Part shown: piece after piece, positions 1-5,702 of the stretch | How the letters are laid out: each line of letters starts with the position of its first letter | Position numbering within the stretch: the stretch's first letter is position 1 | Assembly (NCBI GenBank): GCA_900766865.1 | Contig: CAAFXA010000204.1 | Location: 1 to 7,133 of the forward strand | Origin: an uncultured Akkermansia sp. | GTDB taxonomy: Bacteria; Verrucomicrobiota; Verrucomicrobiia; Verrucomicrobiales; Akkermansiaceae | Length of the DNA stretch: 7,133 bases | Direction of reading: 5' to 3' | Notes under the pieces: model-generated | The model's input: the letters and a program-made list of their open reading frames with translations, nothing else | Database searches by the model: none | Told to the model about the DNA's origin: nothing | Made by a program: the position numbers and the translations under genes

Positions 1-1
1 G

Positions 2-793
2 TCCAAGATGGCACTGGGCGCTGCAATCATTGCCGCCGTAGAACGCGACAGCGCTGATGGTGGCCCTAACCGAGCCCTGCGTCTGCGCAACCTCCTCATG
101 GACGACAAGGAGCTCGCCCCCGACCTGGTAACCGGCATCTCCGAGCTGGAGGCTCGCCCCTTTGCCAAGTCCCTGTACGACTCCTCCGTGCTGCCGGATC
201 TGGACCGCAACCTGCTGCTGGCTAACATGATGAAGGTACACCCCTCTCTTCAGGAGGTAGTGCTTTCCCGCGTACAGGTTAAGGAGAAGCAGAACCTTTA
301 CGTCTCCCTCCGCTCCTATGCCGCCCGTAAGGCAGAGTACGAGGATATCATCAACGTGCGCATTCCCAAGAACAAGCACGACCTCGAAATCACCCGTGCC
401 GAAGGCGACCTTCGCGAGAACGGCGGTTACCAGGACGCAAAGGCCACACGCCAGGTGCTCATGCGCCGCTCCGAGGAGCTCTCCCGCCTGCTTTCCCAGG
501 CAGAGCCCACGGACTTCTCCGGCGTCACCTGCAAGGAGACCACCATGGGTACCCAGGTTACCTTCGAGACCGACAAGGGCAAAAAGGTTGTTTACACCAT
601 CCTTGGTGCATGGGACTCCATCCCCGAGGAGAATGTGGTTCCCTACAACTCCAAGCTGGGTGCCAAACTTATTGGCAACAAGGTAGGCGACAGCCTGCGT
701 CTGCCGGTTGAGTTCGGCGGCGAGCAGGTCAAGATGACCATCAAGGCCATCGAGCCCGCTCCCAAGGCTCTCATCTTCCCCGATGAGGCCTGA
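2..793 (+). CDS. greA: GreA/GreB-family transcript cleavage factor, C-terminal part (5' end outside window)
   Basis: Gre factors enter the secondary channel of RNA polymerase and stimulate cleavage of backtracked RNA. The frame is open to the window edge (Ser-Lys precede the first ATG at base 8), so the true start probably lies upstream and the coordinates are a 3' fragment. Numbering from that ATG, residues 1-100 are mostly helical and belong to no Gre domain. Residues about 101-165 form the antiparallel coiled coil, whose tip motif GDLREN (133-138) keeps the two acidic residues, D134 and E137, that coordinate catalytic Mg in GreA. Residues 180-248 match the FKBP-like C-terminal domain, including NSKLGAKLIGNKVGD (214-228). 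The family is clear. GreA versus GreB cannot be separated from this fragment, so the symbol is provisional. From memory, chlamydial GreA also has a long N-terminal extension. Codon use is strongly biased to C- and G-ending codons, as in a well-expressed gene. A hairpin terminator follows the stop. Confidence 0.85.
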   Translation, partial: SKMALGAAIIAAVERDSADGGPNRALRLRNLLMDDKELAPDLVTGISELEARPFAKSLYDSSVLPDLDRNLLLANMMKVHPSLQEVVLSRVQVKEKQNLYVSLRSYAARKAEYEDIINVRIPKNKHDLEITRAEGDLRENGGYQDAKATRQVLMRRSEELSRLLSQAEPTDFSGVTCKETTMGTQVTFETDKGKKVVYTILGAWDSIPEENVVPYNSKLGAKLIGNKVGDSLRLPVEFGGEQVKMTIKAIEPAPKALIFPDEA

Positions 794-823
794 TTCCGGC
801 GCCCCGCAGGTAAATAAAACTTC

Positions 824-849
824 AAAGCCCTCCGCATGGAGGGCTTTTT
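824..849 (+). terminator. Rho-independent terminator after the greA-like gene, probably bidirectional
   Basis: A perfect 10-bp stem, AAAGCCCTCC (824-833) and GGAGGGCTTT (838-847), encloses the loop GCAT and runs into five T residues (845-849) on the plus strand. It begins 31 bases after the greA-like stop. Read on the minus strand the same hairpin lies 31 bases beyond the ATPase stop and is followed by GAAGTTTTATTT, a weaker T-rich tail. One hairpin therefore probably ends both convergent transcripts. The plus-strand role is well supported; the minus-strand role is inferred. Confidence 0.88.
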
Positions 850-877
850 GTTTGGGCAGGAAAGCTGCAAGCAGCCC

Positions 878-1861
878 TCAGAACTGGGCACAAAGGGGAC
901 AGGCCTCCACAATGTGGTCGGGCGCAACTTCCACCAACGGGGGACGTCGCAGCAGAGTGGCACCAGTACGTTCCAGACGCTGGCAGAAGCGACATCCGGG
1001 CACATAGTGGCGAATGGGAGCCACATGCCCGGGAATCGTGGGCAAATGAGTCTTGCGTGGGTATTCCAGGCGTGGCATGGACGCCAGCAGAGCCTTGGTA
1101 TAGGCATGGCGGGGATTCGCAAACAGCTCCTGCACAGAAGCACTCTCCACCACACGTCCGGCATACATCACAACAACGCGGTCACAATTTTGCGCAATCA
1201 CCCCCAGGTCGTGCGTAATCAGTACGGCAGAGGAGCCCATTTGCTCGCGCATCTCCCGAATGAGGGCCAGTATCTGCTGCTGCACAGTAACATCCAACGC
1301 CGTTGTTGGTTCATCCGCAATCAGTAGGTCCGGCCTGCAGGCCAGAGCAATAGCAATCAGCACGCGCTGCCGCATACCGCCAGAAAGGGAATGTGGGAAC
1401 TCTTTCACCCGATTTTCCGGGTCCGGGATACGGACATGGTGCAGCATATTGATAGCCTCCAGCCAGGCGGCATCCCGATTCATCCCCCTGTGAAGCATAA
1501 GCGTTTCCGCAATCTGGTCACCAATGCGATGAACGGGATTCAGAGCTCGCATCGGTTCCTGAAAAATAACGCCGATTCTTCCACCTCGAATCTCCTGGAG
1601 GCGGCGGGATTTCATCTGCAGAATATCCTCGCCATCAAACAACACACGCCCCTCCAGAATGCGCCCCGAAGGTTGCGGCAGCAAGCGCACAAGGCTCATA
1701 GCCGTAACACTCTTTCCGCAGCCGCTCTCCCCTACAATGCCAACACACTGCCCGCGTGGCACCGTAAAGCTGACGTCGTCCACAGCACGCAGGAGCCCCA
1801 CTTCAGAATCGAAAGCGGTAGTAAGATGGTGAACTTCCAGCAGATTATGGGCGGACATCAT
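878..1861 (-). CDS. Peptide ABC transporter ATP-binding protein, DppD/OppD type (half of a YejF)
   Basis: This 327-residue ATPase would sit on the cytoplasmic face of the permeases and power peptide import. All nucleotide-binding motifs are intact: Walker A GESGCGKS (44-51), Q-loop Q101 in IFQEPMRALNP, signature LSGGMRQRV (159-167), Walker B LLIADEP (179-185) with catalytic E184, D-loop TALD (187-190) and switch H217. From about residue 248 it has the extension typical of oligopeptide-transporter ATPases (RHAYTKALLASMPRL, then a PGC motif). Its cysteines are arranged as two CxxC pairs, C290/C293 and C321/C324, unlike the usual spacing. E. coli YejF is, from memory, a tandem of two such domains (about 530 residues); this protein has one. 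It is the last gene of the operon, 21 bases after the yejA stop and in the same frame. Two adjacent ATG codons (1861 and 1858) could serve as start, and neither has a Shine-Dalgarno sequence. Family confidence is high. Whether it homodimerises is unknown. Confidence 0.93.
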   Translation of the reverse strand: MMSAHNLLEVHHLTTAFDSEVGLLRAVDDVSFTVPRGQCVGIVGESGCGKSVTAMSLVRLLPQPSGRILEGRVLFDGEDILQMKSRRLQEIRGGRIGVIFQEPMRALNPVHRIGDQIAETLMLHRGMNRDAAWLEAINMLHHVRIPDPENRVKEFPHSLSGGMRQRVLIAIALACRPDLLIADEPTTALDVTVQQQILALIREMREQMGSSAVLITHDLGVIAQNCDRVVVMYAGRVVESASVQELFANPRHAYTKALLASMPRLEYPRKTHLPTIPGHVAPIRHYVPGCRFCQRLERTGATLLRRPPLVEVAPDHIVEACPLCAQF

Positions 1862-1882
1862 GGCACAAACAGGAGTTAAACA

Positions 1883-4084
1883 TCATTTTTTTGACGGAAG
1901 TGGCACGTCAATTTCCATTTCCGGGAAAGCTTTTCCGGAAGCACGAGCCTCCAGGGTTCTCCGTTGCTCTTCCTCATCTATCCAGTACAAATGACTATCA
2001 AGCGGGTCAAAGTAGCGAGGCGGGCAAAATTTATATTCGCCGTCCTCGGGCCATCTCAACCAGCGCCACTGGGCAAAGCGCCAGTAAGATGTAGTCCATC
2101 CGGGCACCCAGCAGGCTTCATCGTGAATAAGCTGCTGCACCCGATGGTGCGCCTCGACCGCCTCGCTCCGGGTAGCCGCCGTACAACAGGCCAGAATGGC
2201 GGCATCCAGCTCCGGAGATGCGGTAGCCGTCACATTGCTGGTTCCCTTGGCCGGAGCGCCATCCGCATTGTAGGCATACCGGGACAGGAAGAAAAGAGAA
2301 GGATCCGGCATAATGGGCGAGAAACTCCAGGAGAAAATGCCAGCCGTATAATTCTTCTCCTTCAGGCGGGTAAAGAAAACCGTATCATCCATCTGCTCAA
2401 AGCGCAGGTCCAGTCCACAGGCGGCGGCGTCTGCCCGCAGCAGATTCATACAATTTGCATAGAGCGGGTCTATACGGGAGCTGACCACCACCTGCAATCG
2501 TGTACCATCCGGTCGGTTCAGGATACCATCCCCGCCCTCCTCTGTATACCCGGCTCTCGCGAAATACTCTCTTGCCTTCTCCGGAGAATAGGGGCGAGCC
2601 TTGATTTTGCTGTTGGTATAGGGGCCAAAGCCCATGAAATACGAGCCCATACGCTCATAATCGCCACGGAAGATGGTATTTATCACATTCTGAATATTCA
2701 GAGAATGCTGCATACCAAGACGCACATTTTTATCATCAAATGGCGGACGAGAGCAATTCAGATGGAAGCCAAAACTATTGCGGGGCCAGATATTGCTGAA
2801 ATGCACACGCTGAATGTAGCCATCATGCACGGGCTTTACCTCCAGCCCTTCATACCAGAAATCGGCATCTCGTCCGGAGAGCACATCCACCTCCCCAATA
2901 CGGAAAAGCTCGCGAGCCTTGCTCACTTCGGCTGTAAAGGAATATACGAGGCGATCGACATTGCAGCTGTAGCGCATATAGCGGCGCTTGTGTCCCCACC
3001 AGTTCGGCACCCGTTCCAGAGTTATCTGCCGCCCCATAATCACCCCGCCAGGAGCCACTCGATACGCACCGGTGGTTGGGGCAGGCCGCCAGAGATAGCG
3101 AGTCGGATAATCAGGCCCGAATTCCGCATAAAAACGAGTACAGCTGGCAGGAATACAGGCATAATACGCAGCAGACGGCTTTGGCTCCGGCAGCGTGACA
3201 GCCAGTATATTGTTACCATACACAGTAATGCGGGCAAAACGACTGAGGTAGAAATCCCCATAAAAAGGCTCTGCACTGAAGGGGGACGTCCGCACATAGA
3301 GTGCAGTCACAAAGTCTCGGGTTGTCAACGGAGCACCATTAGTAAATCGCGCCTCTTTATCGAGATGGAAATAAACAGTCCTGCCGTCCTCCGAAACAGC
3401 CCACTTATCTGCCATACCGGGAATTAGCTCGCCCGTGCCGGGATGTATACGCACCAAGGGAATGTCAATATCATCGTACAGATATCGGCGGGTGGAGTTA
3501 TTGCTGTTAGGACCGAAGGGACAGAGAGTTCCGGGGAAAGAGCGCTGAAGCGAAAGGCGCAACGTCCCACCTTTTCTGGCTCTCTTGCTGCCTAACTCCG
3601 GTTGCCGCCCCCCATTCTTCCACTTAAGCTCGGGAGGCAAGTCCCGGGCATCACGAAACACAAGATAATCCCCCAACCGCCTGCGTTCCCCCAGGGAAAG
3701 CGCCTGCTGCAACGCAGCCTTTCCACTTACCCGGGCAGAATCAGCAGCAGATGTGCGGGGACAACTGCCAAGCCTGCGGGTCAGAGCGCCAATACATTCC
3801 TCCCGGCAGGATGCCAGCGCCTTTTCCACATAATCCGCATTACGCTTGTTCCAGCGCTGGGTAAAACCACTGAAACCTGCCGGCATAGTCCATTTGCGGG
3901 CAAAGGCGGGCACCGTCTCCCCTGGTTCAAAAGCCGCCGGCATCGCCGCATCGGGCGGAGCAGTCCACCCGGGGCCAGAAGCATCCCCCTGGCCATCGCA
4001 TCCGGTACTTCCCAAAGCGCACAGCCCCACCCCGGCACATACAAGGCACCGATACAGACAGGCTTTGATGGAAGGAAACTTCAT
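1883..4084 (-). CDS. yejA: YejA-like peptide-binding lipoprotein (SBP_bac_5 family)
   Basis: This extracytoplasmic receptor would deliver peptides to the YejB/YejE pore. Starting at ATG 4084 (733 residues), it opens with a signal peptide: basic MKFPSIK, a hydrophobic core to about residue 25, and a lipobox-like STGC ending at C29, followed by D30. The solute-binding fold runs from about 170 to 705. Recognisable family motifs are KGGTLRL (171-177), VYFHLDKEARFTNGAPLT (237-254), TGAYRV (338-343), NVRLGMQHSLN (453-463) and YSPEKAREYFARAGY (499-513). The Trp-rich C-terminus with PRYFDPLDSHLYW resembles the end of YejA. Residues about 40-168 have no counterpart in E. coli YejA (about 600 residues, from memory). 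Besides C29 there are 14 cysteines downstream, many for an exported protein. The start was chosen because it gives a proper export signal 19 bases after the yejE stop; a longer frame from 4246 would run deep into yejE. No Shine-Dalgarno is visible. The ligand is not deducible from sequence. Confidence 0.88.
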   Translation of the reverse strand: MKFPSIKACLYRCLVCAGVGLCALGSTGCDGQGDASGPGWTAPPDAAMPAAFEPGETVPAFARKWTMPAGFSGFTQRWNKRNADYVEKALASCREECIGALTRRLGSCPRTSAADSARVSGKAALQQALSLGERRRLGDYLVFRDARDLPPELKWKNGGRQPELGSKRARKGGTLRLSLQRSFPGTLCPFGPNSNNSTRRYLYDDIDIPLVRIHPGTGELIPGMADKWAVSEDGRTVYFHLDKEARFTNGAPLTTRDFVTALYVRTSPFSAEPFYGDFYLSRFARITVYGNNILAVTLPEPKPSAAYYACIPASCTRFYAEFGPDYPTRYLWRPAPTTGAYRVAPGGVIMGRQITLERVPNWWGHKRRYMRYSCNVDRLVYSFTAEVSKARELFRIGEVDVLSGRDADFWYEGLEVKPVHDGYIQRVHFSNIWPRNSFGFHLNCSRPPFDDKNVRLGMQHSLNIQNVINTIFRGDYERMGSYFMGFGPYTNSKIKARPYSPEKAREYFARAGYTEEGGDGILNRPDGTRLQVVVSSRIDPLYANCMNLLRADAAACGLDLRFEQMDDTVFFTRLKEKNYTAGIFSWSFSPIMPDPSLFFLSRYAYNADGAPAKGTSNVTATASPELDAAILACCTAATRSEAVEAHHRVQQLIHDEACWVPGWTTSYWRFAQWRWLRWPEDGEYKFCPPRYFDPLDSHLYWIDEEEQRRTLEARASGKAFPEMEIDVPLPSKK
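3998..4084 (-). other. Lipoprotein signal peptide and lipidation Cys of YejA
   Basis: Residues 1-29 hold a basic N-terminus, a hydrophobic segment (LVCAGVGLCALG) and STGC, with C29 as the predicted lipid-modified residue. Position -3 is Ser, not the preferred Leu, so the lipobox is imperfect, though the rest is typical. Asp follows at +2, which in enterobacteria keeps lipoproteins in the inner membrane. Applying that rule to this organism is inference, but it suits a receptor tethered next to its permease. Confidence 0.7.
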
Positions 4085-4103
4085 GATAAAAACAAAAATG
4101 ATA

Positions 4104-5702
4104 TTATTCGTAATATGTGTGGCGCCGGGGATCCACCGCTTCCCGGATAGCCTCCCCCACAAAAGTAACCAGCACCAGCACCAGGACAAGAGAGAAGAAG
4201 GCCGAAGACACAACCCAGGGAGATGACAACTTGGAAAGCCCATCATTCAGCAGGCGCCCCCAACTGGCATAAGTATCCGGCAAGCCAAAACCCAGGTAAT
4301 CCAGAGAAGCGAGAGAAAGCACGACCGCTGCCAGACTGAACGGCAAGAGCGTAACGATGATACCGGCAAGATTCGGCAGAATATGGCGAAGCAGAATATG
4401 GATTGTACCGCCCCCCATCACCCGGGCTGCGGCCACATAATCCCTGGCCTTCTCTTTCATGGTTGCCGTACGCACAAGATAGGTGATATGAATCCACCCA
4501 AAAGCAGAAAGCAGGCACAGAATCAGGAACATACCACGCATTTCATGCGGCACGAAGTCGTTGAGAATCATCACCACAAACAAAAATGGCAACTGAGAGA
4601 ACACCTCGATGATACGCTGAGTCACCAAATCAAACTTACCGGCAAAATACCCCATCAGCATACCACATGTAAGACCAATGCAATAAATGACAGGCAAATA
4701 CAGAAGCGCCGCTTTGAAGTTGACCTGAAGCCCACCAAAAAGATAAGCTGCAATATCTGCCCCCTGGCTATTGGTACCCAGCAGGTGCCCCCCTGTAAGA
4801 GGCGGAGCCGGGTGATAGAATACGCGGCGAATATCCTCCTCCGGGGTCTGGGCAATAAAGGTTTCCACCCTTCCTTCTCCCAGATAATGGCGGGATTTCA
4901 GTTTTCCTGCCTTGTATGTGGCAGAATACACCTCCTTGCCCTCGGCATCCCACCCCTGCACATGGCCATCCGGTACACCCCGTCGATAGCGCACACGCAG
5001 ATGAACTCGCCCATCGGGATAAAGGCGGCAGGCTTGCCCATTATACAATGTGGTACGATCCGGCTCATACACCTTCCCCAACACCATCGGCAGCCGTTCC
5101 GTGGGGAAAGGCGCAGCATCCATCGTGGCATCAAAGGGGATGAGCGGCATCAGTACCAAACTCGGCATACCCGGCTGCCCACTGAGTTCTTTCAGCTTGC
5201 GGTAATCAGCCTCTGCCATGGCCTCATTCCCCGTCAGCCCGAACTCCGCTCCAGTATAAATATCCCGACTGAAAGCCGGCATGTAAACATTGTCCCCATG
5301 GCACACCAGCAAAGCGCGCTTCCCCACAAGCGTCTGGTCCAGCGCAGCCAACAGCAGCAACCCCAGCAGAATGAGGAGAGACCAATAGCCGCGTCTCAGT
5401 TTTCGGAACTGTGCCCAGCGTTTGGCTATGGCCGGTGCCACACGCATACTGGACGAATCACGCAGCAGCAGGTAACCCGCTACAGGAAGCAGCAGCAACA
5501 TACATAACCACCCAAACCAATGAAAACGCTCCCCCACAGCCAGCCATGGACAGCACTCCGCCGGTGCAGAAAGTATGCTCATCTCACGGCTCACCGTGAA
5601 AGGCCAGGAAATTGTAGGCAGAAGCCACCCACACAGCTCCGCAACGCAGCCCAGCACAGCAACGAGTATCAGCAGAACGGCTATGGTTATTCTCCCCTTC
5701 AT
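4104..5702 (-). CDS. yejE: YejE-like peptide ABC transporter permease with MORN_2/YwqK-like insertion
   Basis: This is the second membrane subunit of the importer, 532 residues against about 340 for E. coli YejE (from memory). The family start motif RWAQFRKLRRGYWSL is at 95-109, followed by the first canonical membrane helix (about 105-122). The conserved core resumes at LLGTNSQGAD (307-316). Further helices lie near 329-352, 368-381, 389-410, 440-465 and 498-518. The cytoplasmic EAA-type loop that contacts the ATPase is DYVAAARVMG with RHILPN (421-444), and the end GEAIREAVDPR is typical. Two additions stand out. Residues 1-85 add a hairpin of two helices (about 5-30 and 58-80). Residues about 200-300, in the extracytoplasmic loop, carry two 24-residue MORN_2-like repeats. 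The ATG overlaps the yejB stop as ATGA (5699-5702), so translation is probably coupled. There is no Shine-Dalgarno. The identification rests on strong recalled similarity to YejE. Confidence 0.9.
   Translation of the reverse strand: MKGRITIAVLLILVAVLGCVAELCGWLLPTISWPFTVSREMSILSAPAECCPWLAVGERFHWFGWLCMLLLLPVAGYLLLRDSSSMRVAPAIAKRWAQFRKLRRGYWSLLILLGLLLLAALDQTLVGKRALLVCHGDNVYMPAFSRDIYTGAEFGLTGNEAMAEADYRKLKELSGQPGMPSLVLMPLIPFDATMDAAPFPTERLPMVLGKVYEPDRTTLYNGQACRLYPDGRVHLRVRYRRGVPDGHVQGWDAEGKEVYSATYKAGKLKSRHYLGEGRVETFIAQTPEEDIRRVFYHPAPPLTGGHLLGTNSQGADIAAYLFGGLQVNFKAALLYLPVIYCIGLTCGMLMGYFAGKFDLVTQRIIEVFSQLPFLFVVMILNDFVPHEMRGMFLILCLLSAFGWIHITYLVRTATMKEKARDYVAAARVMGGGTIHILLRHILPNLAGIIVTLLPFSLAAVVLSLASLDYLGFGLPDTYASWGRLLNDGLSKLSSPWVVSSAFFSLVLVLVLVTFVGEAIREAVDPRRHTYYE
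4893..5048 (-). other. Two MORN_2/YwqK-like repeats in the YejE extracytoplasmic loop
   Basis: Residues 219-270 of YejE contain two units with an exact 24-residue period. YPDGRV...RYRRG (228-242) aligns with WDAEGKEV...TYKAG (251-266), so that G231/G255, Y239/Y263 and G242/G266 correspond. The preceding LYNGQACRL and the following KLKSRHYLGEG extend the pattern. An aromatic residue, then xxGK/R, an alternating strand, Y-[RK]-x-G and a turn is the signature of MORN_2/YwqK beta-hairpin repeats. It lies between the PFP and LLGT blocks that are close together in ordinary YejE, so it is an insertion. Function is unknown. Contact with YejA or with envelope material is speculation. Confidence 0.72.

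Noticed and set aside
318..686. Alternate plus-strand frame inside the greA-like gene
   Set aside because: It lies entirely within the Gre coding sequence in another frame and is Arg/Pro/Ser-rich with no domain signal.
864..875. Small inverted repeat GCTGC-AA-GCAGC just after the ATPase stop
   Set aside because: A two-base loop is too tight for a stable hairpin and there is no T-tract; the stronger hairpin at 824-847 accounts for termination.
1964..3427. Long plus-strand open frame (487 codons) opposite yejA
   Set aside because: It lies wholly antisense to a gene with clear family motifs, has no recognisable domain, and is rich in His/Arg/Ile/Thr as expected of a complementary-strand shadow.
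4168..4185. Short repeated ACCAGC-like units
   Set aside because: They simply encode the alternating Val-Leu stretch of the last YejE membrane helix; not a functional DNA repeat.
1883..4246. Longer yejA start adding 54 residues from 4246
   Set aside because: It would overlap yejE by 143 bases and place a Trp/Cys-rich antisense-like peptide before a complete lipoprotein signal; ATG 4084 fits the operon spacing.
4383..5507. Plus-strand open frame (374 codons) opposite yejE
   Set aside because: Antisense shadow with His/Gln/Pro-rich composition and no family signal; the minus-strand gene explains the sequence.
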